From a virus, in IMG/VR virus record IMGVR_UViG_3300045136_000053, positions 1-64,000 of that record: a DNA stretch of 64,000 nucleotides; one strand, given 5' to 3'. Shown piece after piece: positions 47,132-56,029 of the stretch. Numbering within the stretch: the first letter of the stretch is position 1; every line of letters begins with the position of its first letter. Position numbers and translations under genes: made by a program. The notes below the pieces were generated by a model. It worked only from the letters and a program-made list of their open reading frames with translations, searched no databases and was not told the origin of the DNA.

Positions 47132-48115
47132 ATGAAAATTCAGTTACAAACTTATATTTTAAATAATCCAAATACATGGGGTCGTTATCTTTATAAATAT
47201 CCAGATTTATTTGAGTATGTCAATTCGATTAAAGACGGAAAAACTATATCAGAAAAAGCTTATATAGCTATCAACGGTAATGTTGAACATTTTTGTAAAA
47301 ATTGTGGAAAGCCTACACTTTTTGAAAATTTTTTTAAAGGATATCGTCAATATTGTTCATCACGTTGTGTTTATGATAACAAAATTAAACAATCAAATAT
47401 TGAACTCATAGAAAAAATAAAAAGTTTACAAAATTTTGAATTATTATCTAATTTATCTAAAGAAGGTAAGTTTGGTAGAAAAATTTTTACAGTAAAAAAT
47501 AAAATATGTGGACATATTTTTAAAGTTGATAACTTATCACTTTTCACAAATCCATATAATTATTGTTCAATATGCGGTCCTAAAATTAGACAGTCAAAAA
47601 TGACATCTGTAAATATAGAACGTAAAAAACAACAAAGAAAACTTATAATGAAAAAACAGTCACTTTCATTTGAAGAATATTCAAGAATCGTAAGATTACT
47701 CACATTAAAAGTTTATAAAAAATATAAACATATTATTAATCCACAAAATTTAAAAATTTCAAAAACCGATTATCATATTGATCACGTTGTAACTATTTTT
47801 GATGGATGGAAAAATAATATTAATTGCGAAATAATTTCTGCTGCTAGTAACTTACAAATTATACCAGCCAAATTGAATTATAAAAAATCATTTAAATCAC
47901 CAAAAGATAAACTTAGCGAACTACTTATTATTAATGAATATGTAAAAGAAATAAAGAAAAATATTTTAATAGATGAAATACAAATGTCAACAAAAATAAT
48001 ATCATGTAATAATGGAAAACTAGGAATTAAAATATTGCAAGACCAAAAAACTACAGATGTTTATGAAGAAAATATGTTTGATAAACTTATTCTATTTTCT
48101 GAATTAAATGTGTAA
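47132..48115 (+). CDS. HNH homing endonuclease
   Basis: A 327-residue protein. The N-terminal half has two zinc-knuckle pairs (C55/C58 and C75/C79) like those of the other homing enzymes here, and a third CxxC (SICG, about 145-149). The nuclease is an HNH: YHIDHVVTIFDG (H215, D217, H218), then ISAASNLQIIPAKLNYKKS (N240, N249). The family cuts DNA with a beta-beta-alpha-metal site. It begins just after the gp23 terminator with no ribosome site visible, the usual low-expression position for a free-standing homing gene next to an essential gene. Confidence 0.85.
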   Translation: MKIQLQTYILNNPNTWGRYLYKYPDLFEYVNSIKDGKTISEKAYIAINGNVEHFCKNCGKPTLFENFFKGYRQYCSSRCVYDNKIKQSNIELIEKIKSLQNFELLSNLSKEGKFGRKIFTVKNKICGHIFKVDNLSLFTNPYNYCSICGPKIRQSKMTSVNIERKKQQRKLIMKKQSLSFEEYSRIVRLLTLKVYKKYKHIINPQNLKISKTDYHIDHVVTIFDGWKNNINCEIISAASNLQIIPAKLNYKKSFKSPKDKLSELLIINEYVKEIKKNILIDEIQMSTKIISCNNGKLGIKILQDQKTTDVYEENMFDKLILFSELNV

Positions 48116-48249
48116 TATATAAAAACACACTTAATTATCATAAATCAAATATGTGATTTTGACGTTATATTTCCATTAAAATTTTTAAGAATTTAAATAC
48201 TGATTAATTCTACTTTACAAATATATAAGTAAAATAGAGAGAAAATAAA

Positions 48250-49674
48250 ATGGACGAAATTTTTAAAAAAATTTTTACAGAAACAGGTGTATTTAGACCT
48301 AATAAGTTACAAGCATTATCTGATTTTGAAAAAAATAAGATATTAGATGGATATGATAACCTATCATTAGTTGAAGCAATATATTGGAGAATGAATAATC
48401 TTAAAGATTATCCTAAAAAATGTTTAACATGTGGAAATCCTATTAAAAAATTCACTTCATTTAATCAAGGATATACTAAGGATTATTGTTCTCTTAAATG
48501 TTCAAATAACAATGAAATTGTAAAAAATAAAAGAAAACAAACATCAATTAAAAAATTTGGTACAGAATTTCCATGGCAAAATATAGATATTAAAAATAAG
48601 TTACGAAATACATATTTAACTAATTTATGGGAGTCAAATAGATTTAAACAATTTAAAAATTATGAATTATTAACAACAAAGGATGAATTTAAAAATGTTA
48701 GAAATTCTAAACTTAAATGGAAATGTTTAAGATGCGAGCTCGAATTTGAAACATTTGCTAATAATGGAGTTATTGAACCTGAATGCCCATCCTGTTTTCA
48801 TCATAAGACTTCTTCAAATCACCATAGAGAAATATTAACTGAAATTAGAAAAATTTATAATGGCAAAATTTTAGTTAATGATAGGAAAGAAATTTATCCA
48901 TATGAATTAGATTTATATTTTCCGGATGAGAAAATAGCTATAGAATTTAATGGGTTATACTGGCATTCTTTTAATAGATTAGAAACCAAAGAAGAAAGAG
49001 ATAAACATTTAAATAAAACAAATATATGTGCTAATAAAGGAATTCAACTTATTCATATATTTGAAAATGAATGGATAAACAAAAAAGAAATAGTTTTATT
49101 AACAATATTTTCAAAGCTTAAAATTAATAAACGAATATATGCAAGAAATTGTATAATTAAAGAAATATCAAATTTAGAAGCTAATGATTTTTTGGAAAAA
49201 TATCACATTCAAGGAAAGTGTATATCAAAAATTCGTTATGGTTTATATTTAAATAATGAATTAGTTTCATTAATGACTTTTGGTAAGCCAAGATTTAATA
49301 AAAAATATGAATGGGAGTTAATTAGATATTGTTCTAAATATAATGTTGTAGGTGGTGCTAGTAAATTATTAAATTATTTTGAAAAAAATAATAAACCTAA
49401 AAATATAGTAGCATATGCAGATAAACGATGGAGTAATGGAAATTTATATTTCAAATTAGGATTTAATAAATTATCAGATAGTAGTCCTAATTATTTTTAT
49501 TTTAAAAATAATAATAAACTTGAATCTAGAATTAAGTTTCAGAAACATAAACTTAGAGATAAATTACAAGTTTTTGATGAATCATTAAGTGAAGCAGAAA
49601 ATATGTTTAATAATGGATATAGACGTATATGGGATTGTGGTAACTTCGTATTTGTTAAAAAATATTTTAAATAA
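48250..49674 (+). CDS. Free-standing homing endonuclease, Vsr-like fold
   Basis: 474 residues. Zinc sites are C58/C61 with C80/C84 and C159/C162 with C179/C182. The nuclease core is YELDLYFPD (D221) and AIEFNGLYWHS (E232, H239), then LIHIFENEW. The C-terminal 170 residues carry the shared domain (KKYEWELIRY, VVGGASKLLNYF, IVAYADKRWSNG, YFKLGF, RIWDCGNFVF). It is the second of three mobile genes behind gp23. GAGAG precedes the ATG. Confidence 0.82.
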   Translation: MDEIFKKIFTETGVFRPNKLQALSDFEKNKILDGYDNLSLVEAIYWRMNNLKDYPKKCLTCGNPIKKFTSFNQGYTKDYCSLKCSNNNEIVKNKRKQTSIKKFGTEFPWQNIDIKNKLRNTYLTNLWESNRFKQFKNYELLTTKDEFKNVRNSKLKWKCLRCELEFETFANNGVIEPECPSCFHHKTSSNHHREILTEIRKIYNGKILVNDRKEIYPYELDLYFPDEKIAIEFNGLYWHSFNRLETKEERDKHLNKTNICANKGIQLIHIFENEWINKKEIVLLTIFSKLKINKRIYARNCIIKEISNLEANDFLEKYHIQGKCISKIRYGLYLNNELVSLMTFGKPRFNKKYEWELIRYCSKYNVVGGASKLLNYFEKNNKPKNIVAYADKRWSNGNLYFKLGFNKLSDSSPNYFYFKNNNKLESRIKFQKHKLRDKLQVFDESLSEAENMFNNGYRRIWDCGNFVFVKKYFK

Positions 49675-49783
49675 AAGAATAAAAATATGATTTTATTTTT
49701 ATAAGCATTAATATCTATTTTGTGAAAATATATATTTTTGACAGATTTATTTTATTCTCTAAATTAAATAAAAACCCATCCAT

Positions 49784-51310
49784 TTATTCAAAATATTTAA
49801 CAAATACTAAATTTCCACAATCCCATATACGTCTGAAGCCATATTTTTCCCAAAATTGAGCCTCGTTAATTAATAAATCAGTTTTTGGTTTTCTAAAACC
49901 AAATCTATTATATCGTTTAACAAAATCAGTATAAAAATAACCTGGCTTAGAAATATGGTCTAATTTAAAACCTAATTTATAATATAAACTATTTTCAACA
50001 TTTAATAATGATGACCATCTTCTGTCTGCATATGATACTATATATTTCGGATTAAATTTTTTAACCATATATGAAAATAATTTACCACCAGCACCTATAA
50101 CATTATCTTTAGTGCAAAATCTAATTAATTCATAATGACCATCTTTACTTTTACTATTTAAATTTTTTCGTAAATTACCAAAAGTCATAACACCTACTAA
50201 TAAATCATCATAAAATAATCCTAAATTAATTTTGGTTTTTACTCCATTACCCTGTATGTGATAATCATTTAAAAAGTTTTTAACATCTTTAAATGGTAAT
50301 TCTTTTACTTCGCATTCCCTAGCATAATATTTTTTATTATTATTTAAATTTAAAACATGTTTAATCTTTTCTTTTATTAATTCATTTTTATATTCCCATT
50401 CATCTTCAAAAATATGAATTAATTGAATTCCTAATTTTTCACATTCTTCTGTTTTGTTTAAATGATATTGTTTATCTTTATAAAGATCAGAATGCCAATA
50501 TAATCCATTATATTCGAAAGCAATATTCTTTGATGGAACAAAAATGTCAAGTTCTAATCCATTTTTAATGATGTTTTTATTACCATGAATAGCATCAGGA
50601 CATAATGATAAAATAAAATTAAATAAATCTAATTCTCCTTTTGAATATCCTTTTTGTCTCGGATTACATTTATGACAGATAGTATTATTAAAAGAATATT
50701 TTTCAAATGTATCTAATGAATAATTAAGTAAAGTATTACATTTTTTGCAATTACATAAAATTCTATTATTAATCAATAGATTAACATTTGAAAAATTATT
50801 TTCAAGTTTATTTAATAAATTATTTTTTGTTTTTAATTTAGTACTTTCAGCTAATTTCTGTATATGCAATAATTGTTTATTATATCTATCATTATCGCCA
50901 ATATATTTAGATTTAGGAAATTTTTTATAATATTCTAATAAAGCTTTAGATAATTTTTCTTTATATTCATCAGTTCGTTCATATTTTCTACCTAAATTAA
51001 AATGGTTACCATTCTCTTTAGCTAATCTTGAGCGAATTCCTATTGCATTTATTTGTTTAGCAGAAACTTTACCTTCATCCCATAGTTTTTTAATCCCAGC
51101 ACTTATATTTTTTCGTTGTTCTTCTGAACGTTTATGTCCTTTAAATGGGTGATTATCACCCGATTTTTTTAGTTTTAGTTCTTCAGAATATCCAAATGGG
51201 GCATCTTTACCATATCTTAAGATATATTCATCAAAAGTTAATGAATGTTTTTTAAGATGTTGTTTATCTATTTTAGATAATTCTGTTTCACATATTGGAC
51301 ATTTAATCAT
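49784..51310 (-). CDS. Free-standing homing endonuclease, Vsr-like fold with NUMOD3-like repeats
   Basis: 508 residues, convergent to the preceding paralogue. It starts with an unusual zinc finger (MIKCPICETELSKIDKQHLK, then KHSLTFDEYILRYG; C4, C7 and two His), followed by NUMOD3-like DNA-binding motifs (GDNHPFKGHKRSEEQRKNIS and a second, NHFNLGRKY...EYKEKLSKA). A zinc site at C186/C188/C191 and C212/C215 leads to the nuclease core LELDIFVPS (D255) and AFEYNGLYWHSD (E266, H273). The shared C-terminal domain follows (IGAGGKLFSYM, IVSYADRRWSS, YYKLGF). The N-terminal modules differ from those of the paralogues, so the core has been recombined with other binding modules. GGAG precedes the ATG. 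Confidence 0.83.
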   Translation of the reverse strand: MIKCPICETELSKIDKQHLKKHSLTFDEYILRYGKDAPFGYSEELKLKKSGDNHPFKGHKRSEEQRKNISAGIKKLWDEGKVSAKQINAIGIRSRLAKENGNHFNLGRKYERTDEYKEKLSKALLEYYKKFPKSKYIGDNDRYNKQLLHIQKLAESTKLKTKNNLLNKLENNFSNVNLLINNRILCNCKKCNTLLNYSLDTFEKYSFNNTICHKCNPRQKGYSKGELDLFNFILSLCPDAIHGNKNIIKNGLELDIFVPSKNIAFEYNGLYWHSDLYKDKQYHLNKTEECEKLGIQLIHIFEDEWEYKNELIKEKIKHVLNLNNNKKYYARECEVKELPFKDVKNFLNDYHIQGNGVKTKINLGLFYDDLLVGVMTFGNLRKNLNSKSKDGHYELIRFCTKDNVIGAGGKLFSYMVKKFNPKYIVSYADRRWSSLLNVENSLYYKLGFKLDHISKPGYFYTDFVKRYNRFGFRKPKTDLLINEAQFWEKYGFRRIWDCGNLVFVKYFE

Positions 51311-51376
51311 AATTACTCCATGTTTAATTTATTTATTAAAGTTAATTGAGGATTGTATGTTTATTTCTAAAAATTA

Positions 51377-51402
51377 AAAATGGAGCTCGAAGGCTCCATT
51401 TT
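51377..51402 (-). terminator. Terminator of the RNA ligase gene
   Basis: A 10-bp stem (51377-51386 with 51393-51402, core GGAGC/GCTCC, 6-nt loop) followed on the minus strand by a T-rich tract. It lies 19 nt beyond the ligase stop. Confidence 0.85.
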
Positions 51403-51420
51403 ATAAAATAATATAGTAGT

Positions 51421-52056
51421 TCATATACTACATAATGAGTTACGTTTAATTTTTGTATGCATCCAATGAGTATCTGTTTGTACGTGATTTGATCGTACAA
51501 ATTTAGCTACATTTTTATTAAATTCATCGTATTTGAAACTATCAACACATCTTACTACATATCCTTCACCATTTTCTTTTAGATCACCACTCCATAGACT
51601 TTTAATAATTTTTTCATCGAACATTCCACGATATAAAACTGGGACGTGAATGATTCCAATATTGTTGAAAAATGTAATTGTTTCATCCCACGATAAACAC
51701 TCATTATAATTATTCCATACAGAAAAGCCATAAAAATAGCTTTTTAGATTATTATAATGAATTGAGTGAACAGCGTATAAATTTTCACCACATATACGCC
51801 ATCCATCTGGAATCAAATGAGCAATACTAGCCCAAAAATTATTTACCCAGCTTCTTGATGGATGGTATTTACTATCTATACTTCTTGCATGAATAAAATC
51901 TTTATACATGGTTGTATTTTCACCATCCATTTTTTCTGAGACAACAATTTCCTTGTCTATAAAATGGGAAATGTTCTTTAGCACCTTGTCGTCGTCAGTA
52001 ATACCTTCTGACCAAGGTAGATGAAATGTCCTTGGATATTTTATATATTGTTTCAT
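51421..52056 (-). CDS. RNA ligase
   Basis: A 211-residue nucleotidyltransferase of the RNA ligase family. Motif I is EKMDGEN, with adenylated Lys K42; ICGENLYAVHSIHY is motif III; GEGYVVR is motif IV; VAKFVRSNHVQTDTHWM is motif V with its Lys. The HLPWSEG start and HPSRSW element match short, DRB0094/Rnl5-like RNA ligases rather than T4 Rnl1. It probably seals nicked RNA, for example host-cleaved tRNA. It is monocistronic, with a sigma70-like promoter and its own terminator, so early expression is likely. Confidence 0.88.
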   Translation of the reverse strand: MKQYIKYPRTFHLPWSEGITDDDKVLKNISHFIDKEIVVSEKMDGENTTMYKDFIHARSIDSKYHPSRSWVNNFWASIAHLIPDGWRICGENLYAVHSIHYNNLKSYFYGFSVWNNYNECLSWDETITFFNNIGIIHVPVLYRGMFDEKIIKSLWSGDLKENGEGYVVRCVDSFKYDEFNKNVAKFVRSNHVQTDTHWMHTKIKRNSLCSI

Positions 52057-52089
52057 TTTTTTCTATATCAGCACATTTTAAATATAGAA

Positions 52090-52118
52090 ATTATATCAAA
52101 AATAGGACAAAATGTAAA
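52090..52118 (-). promoter_or_regulatory. Sigma70-like promoter of the RNA ligase
   Basis: On the minus strand TTTACA (52118-52113) and TATAAT (52095-52090) are spaced by exactly 17 nt, with the start codon 34 nt downstream. It is the best host-type promoter in the window. Confidence 0.7.
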
Positions 52119-52218
52119 TTAAAATTTTTTTAAAATAAATTAATAAGTTAAATGTGTGAATTTGCATAATAATTTTTATGTATTATGTCAAATATAATTT
52201 TGATTTTTATTTAAATTT

Positions 52219-52226
52219 TATAAATA
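52219..52226 (+). promoter_or_regulatory. Late-promoter box for the fibre array
   Basis: TATAAATA, 33 nt before the ATG of the 621-residue fibre gene. No other box is seen between the tandem fibre genes, so all four may share this transcript. Confidence 0.6.
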
Positions 52227-52258
52227 TATAGATAATAAACAAATATTAAAAAATAAAA

Positions 52259-54124
52259 ATGTCAAAAAGCTATAATATTGATTCAGTTACAGCAAATTCA
52301 ATTACGTTAAGTTCAACATATGGAAATTTAACAGGTGTTTTCAATGCTCCATTAGGTTATCCTGATGTTGAATTTGATATTAAAAATTCAACTGGTAATA
52401 ATGGAAGATATAAGGTGTCTTCTGCCACGTTTTCGGGTGGGAAAACAACAATTAACATTGTTGGAACGTTACCATCACCAATAGCTGATGGTGTTGTAAC
52501 AAACACAACATCGTATGTTTTTCATGGAACTGATTTATCAAACGTATTCATTCTTCATCCAACACAAACAAATTATTATGTAAATACACCACTTAAAATA
52601 ACAGGAAGAAATAATTCTAATTGGGGTGAAGATATACAACAAAATTTATTGTATCTTTTAGATAATTTTGCTAATACTACAGAACCACCAAATAAAGTTA
52701 GAGGACAATTATGGTTTGATAAAACAATAAACAAATTAAAAGTATATGATGGCTCAATATGGTTAACTTTAGAATCATCAACTTCTTCAGCAACAAAATA
52801 TACACACCTTCAAACAACTCCATCAACAACATGGAATGTTAATCATGGCTTAAATACAACAGATTTAGTATATTCTATATATGTGTATATAGGATTTAAT
52901 TTAGTTCCAATTGTTCCAAATAATATAACTTTTGTTGATAACAATAATATAAATGTAATATTTTCTACACCATATGCTGGTAAAATTGTTTTAGTAGGAA
53001 ATTATAGTGATAACCAAGGCGGTGGTGGTGGCAGCGGTAGTGGTAGTGGTAGTGGTGATAGTGGTAGTGGTAGTGGTAGCGGTGATAGTGGTAGTGGTAG
53101 TGGTAGTGGTAGTGGTAGTGGTAGTGGTGATAGTGGTAGTGGTAGTGGTAGTAGTGGTAGTGGTAGTGGTAGTGGTAGTGGTAGTGGTGATAGTGGTAGT
53201 GGTAGTGGTAGTAGTAGTGGTAGTGGTGATAGTGGTAGTGGTAGCGGTAGTGGTAGCGGCGGAAATCCATATGCAATATTTGGATATGGATATAGTAGTT
53301 CAGGATATGTTTCAATAACAAACCTAGTCAGTAATACTGGTGTTGTATCTGCTGATGTGACTGGTGTTGGAACAGCAAGAAGTGGTTTAGCAGCTGCAGG
53401 TTATGGTGGAGATAAAGCAATATTTGGATATGGATGGAATGGTTCATATCTTTCAATGACAAACCTAGTCAGTAATACTGGTGTTGTATCTTCTGATGTG
53501 ACTGGTGTTGGAACAGCAAGAAGTGGTTTAGCAGCTGCAGGTTATGGTGGAGATAAAGCAATATTTGGATATGGAAGTAATAGTTCAGGACGTGTTTCAA
53601 TAACAAATCTAGTCAGTAATACTGGTGTTGTATCTTCTGATGTGACTGGTGTTGGAACAGCAAGAACATATTTAGCAGCAGCAAGTTATGGTGGAGATAA
53701 AGCAATATTTGGATATGGATTAAGTATTTTAGGATATGTTTCAATAACAAACCTAGTCAGTAATACTGGTGTTGTATCTGCTGACGTGACTGGTGTTGGA
53801 ACAGCAAGACAAAGTTTAGCAGCTGCAAGTTATGGTGGAGATAAAGCAATATTTGGATATGGATGGAATGGTTCATATCTTTCAATAACAAACCTAGTCA
53901 GTAATACTGGTGTTGTATCTTCTAATGTGACTGGTGTTGGAACAGCAAGACATAGTTTAGCAGCAGCAGGTTATGGTGGAGATAAAGCAATATTTGGATA
54001 TGGAAGTGGTAGTTCAGTATATCTTTCAATGACAAACCTAGTCAGTAATACTGGTGTTGTATCTGCTGACGTGACTGGTGTTGGAACAGCAAGATATGAT
54101 TTAGCAGCTGCAAGTTTTAGATAA
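52259..54124 (+). CDS. Tail fibre protein with Gly-Ser linker and six-blade repeat head
   Basis: 621 residues in three parts. Residues 1-250 are an anchor-like region with the phage fibre motif WGEDIQQNLLYLLDNFANTT, then GQLWFDKTINKLKVYDGSIW, then the small WNVNHG...FVDNNNINVIF domain. Residues about 255-335 are a nearly pure Gly/Ser/Asp linker. Residues about 336-621 are six copies of a roughly 48-residue repeat: AIFGYG-(variable)-VSITNLVSNTGVVS-x-DVTGVGTAR-xx-LAAA-x-YGGDK. Six such four-strand-sized units would fit a six-bladed beta-propeller. The variable positions are few and in line with each other, so this is probably the receptor-binding head. Three related genes follow. Confidence 0.75.
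   Translation: MSKSYNIDSVTANSITLSSTYGNLTGVFNAPLGYPDVEFDIKNSTGNNGRYKVSSATFSGGKTTINIVGTLPSPIADGVVTNTTSYVFHGTDLSNVFILHPTQTNYYVNTPLKITGRNNSNWGEDIQQNLLYLLDNFANTTEPPNKVRGQLWFDKTINKLKVYDGSIWLTLESSTSSATKYTHLQTTPSTTWNVNHGLNTTDLVYSIYVYIGFNLVPIVPNNITFVDNNNINVIFSTPYAGKIVLVGNYSDNQGGGGGSGSGSGSGDSGSGSGSGDSGSGSGSGSGSGSGDSGSGSGSSGSGSGSGSGSGDSGSGSGSSSGSGDSGSGSGSGSGGNPYAIFGYGYSSSGYVSITNLVSNTGVVSADVTGVGTARSGLAAAGYGGDKAIFGYGWNGSYLSMTNLVSNTGVVSSDVTGVGTARSGLAAAGYGGDKAIFGYGSNSSGRVSITNLVSNTGVVSSDVTGVGTARTYLAAASYGGDKAIFGYGLSILGYVSITNLVSNTGVVSADVTGVGTARQSLAAASYGGDKAIFGYGWNGSYLSITNLVSNTGVVSSNVTGVGTARHSLAAAGYGGDKAIFGYGSGSSVYLSMTNLVSNTGVVSADVTGVGTARYDLAAASFR
53025..53260 (+). repeat. GGTAGT microsatellite encoding the Gly-Ser linker
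   Basis: About 235 bp of tandem hexamers, mostly GGTAGT with interspersed GATAGT and GGTAGC. It codes for a (GS)n linker with regular GDSG interruptions. Slippage in steps of six keeps the frame, so linker length can vary freely. Confidence 0.95.
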
Positions 54125-54139
54125 AGGAGATAATATAAC

Positions 54140-55066
54140 ATGAACCCAATTTTACAGGTATTAATGGCATCGTATAGTGGTAATCAAGGTGGTGGAAATC
54201 CATACGCAATATTTGGATATGGATCCGCTCCTAGTATTGGACGTGTTTCAATGACAAACCTAGTCAGTAATACAGGTGTTGTATCTTCTGATGTGACTGG
54301 TGTTGGAACAGCAAGAAGTGGTTTAGCAGCAGCTGGTTATGGTGGAGATAAAGCAATATTTGGATATGGATTTAATGGCTCATACCTTTCAATGACAAAC
54401 CTAGTCAGTAATACAGGTGTTGTATCTTCTGATGTGACTGGTGTTGGAACAGCAAGATATAATTTAGCAGCAGCTGGTTATGGTGAAGATAAAGCAATAT
54501 TTGGATTTGGAAATAATGGTGCATATCTTTCAATGACAAACTTAGTAAGTAATACTGGCGTTGTATCTTCTGATATGACTAACGTTGGAATAATAGGAAG
54601 ATCCGGTTTAGCAGCTGCAAGTTATGGTTTAAATATGGCAATATTTGGATATGGAGAAAATAACAGTAATCCATTTATTTCGATTACGACCAGAATAGGT
54701 ATACTTGGTAATGTAGTCGGTGATTTTACTGGAGTTGGAACACCAAGGCGGTATTTAGCCGCAGCAAGTTTTGATGGAAAGAAAAAAGCTATATTTGGAT
54801 ATGGAGCTAATTATATTTCAAGTCTTTCAATAACAAATATAGTTGATATGGGCGGTAATGTATCAATTGATATAGCCTGTCTTGGAACAGCAAGAAGTAG
54901 TTTAGCAGCTGCAAGTTATGGTGGAGATAAAGCAATATTTGGATATGGATGGAATGGTTCATATCTTTCAATGACAAACCTAGTCAGTAATACTGGTGTT
55001 GTATCTTCTGATGTGACTGGTGTTGGAACAGTAAGAAATTGGTTAGCAGCAGCAAGTTTTGGATAA
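54140..55066 (+). CDS. Blade-repeat fibre protein, second in tandem
   Basis: 308 residues: a short start MNPILQVLMASYSGNQGGG followed by six AIFGYG blade repeats. The anchor region and long linker of the preceding gene are missing; the start resembles the junction (NYSDNQGGG) just before that linker. Blades four and five are diverged (TTRIGILGNVVGDFTGVGT, IVDMGGNVSIDIACLGT), unlike the rest of the array. AAGGAG precedes the ATG, so it seems to be translated. It may be a separate adhesin-like subunit or a donor cassette for recombination with the anchored gene. Confidence 0.7.
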   Translation: MNPILQVLMASYSGNQGGGNPYAIFGYGSAPSIGRVSMTNLVSNTGVVSSDVTGVGTARSGLAAAGYGGDKAIFGYGFNGSYLSMTNLVSNTGVVSSDVTGVGTARYNLAAAGYGEDKAIFGFGNNGAYLSMTNLVSNTGVVSSDMTNVGIIGRSGLAAASYGLNMAIFGYGENNSNPFISITTRIGILGNVVGDFTGVGTPRRYLAAASFDGKKKAIFGYGANYISSLSITNIVDMGGNVSIDIACLGTARSSLAAASYGGDKAIFGYGWNGSYLSMTNLVSNTGVVSSDVTGVGTVRNWLAAASFG

Positions 55067-55081
55067 ATGAGATAATATAAC

Positions 55082-56011
55082 ATGAACCCAATTTTACAGA
55101 TAATAGCTTCATCATATAGTAGTGGTAACCAAGGCGGCGGAGGAAATCCATATGCAATATTTGGATATGGACTTACTGGTTCAGGACGTGTTTCAATGAC
55201 AAATCTTGTCAGTAATACTGGTGTCGTATCTTCTGATGTGACTGGAGTTGGAACAGCAAGAAATGGTTTAGCAGCAGCTGGTTATGGTGGAGATAAAGCA
55301 ATATTTGGATATGGACTTAGTAGTTCAGGATTTGTTTCAATGACAAACCTAGTCAGTAATACTGGTGTTGTATCTTCTGATGTGACTGGAGTTGGAACAG
55401 CAAGACATAGTTTAGCAGCAGCAAGTTATGGTGGAGATAAAGCAATATTTGGATATGGATATAATTCAGGATATCTTTCAATGACAAATCGTGTCAGTAA
55501 TACTGGTGTTGTATCTTCTAACGTGACTGGTGTTGGAACAGCAAGATATTTTTTAGCAGCTGCAAGTTATGGTGGAGATAAAGCAATATTTGGATATGGA
55601 AGTAATAGTTCAGGAAGTGTTTCAATGACAAATCTTGTCAGTAATACTGGTGTCGTATCTTCTGACGTGACTGGTGTTGGAACAGCAAGATATGCTTTAG
55701 CAGCAGCTGGTTATGGTGGAGATAAAGCAATATTTGGATATGGAAGGGATGGTTCAGGAGTATATGTTTCAATGACAAACCTAGTTAGTAATACTGGTGT
55801 TGTATCTTCTAACGTGACTGGTGTTGGAACAGCAAGATTTGGTTTAGCAGCAGCTGGTTATGGTGGAGATAAAGCAATATTTGGATATGGAAGTACTGAT
55901 TCAGGAAATGTTTCAATAACAAACTTAGTCAGTAATACTGGTGTCGTATCTGCTGATGTAGCTGGTGTTGGAACAGTAAGACGCGATTTAGCAGCAGCAA
56001 GTTTTGGATAA
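55082..56011 (+). CDS. Blade-repeat fibre protein, third in tandem
   Basis: 309 residues, MNPILQIIASSYSSGNQGGG then six blade repeats, all close to consensus. Variable pairs after GTAR/GTVR are NG, HS, YF, YA, FG and RD. The gap to the previous gene is 15 nt and carries a weaker ribosome site (AATGAGA) than its neighbours. It ends LAAASFG, as the gene before does, consistent with closing a ring-shaped propeller. Confidence 0.7.
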   Translation: MNPILQIIASSYSSGNQGGGGNPYAIFGYGLTGSGRVSMTNLVSNTGVVSSDVTGVGTARNGLAAAGYGGDKAIFGYGLSSSGFVSMTNLVSNTGVVSSDVTGVGTARHSLAAASYGGDKAIFGYGYNSGYLSMTNRVSNTGVVSSNVTGVGTARYFLAAASYGGDKAIFGYGSNSSGSVSMTNLVSNTGVVSSDVTGVGTARYALAAAGYGGDKAIFGYGRDGSGVYVSMTNLVSNTGVVSSNVTGVGTARFGLAAAGYGGDKAIFGYGSTDSGNVSITNLVSNTGVVSADVAGVGTVRRDLAAASFG

Positions 56012-56029
56012 AGGAGAGAATAATATAAC

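Noticed and set aside
52965-53321. Open frames on both strands over the linker (one rich in His-Tyr, one almost pure Val)
   Set aside because: They are the other reading frames of the GGTAGT microsatellite. The Gly-Ser frame continues into the anchored fibre and blade repeats.
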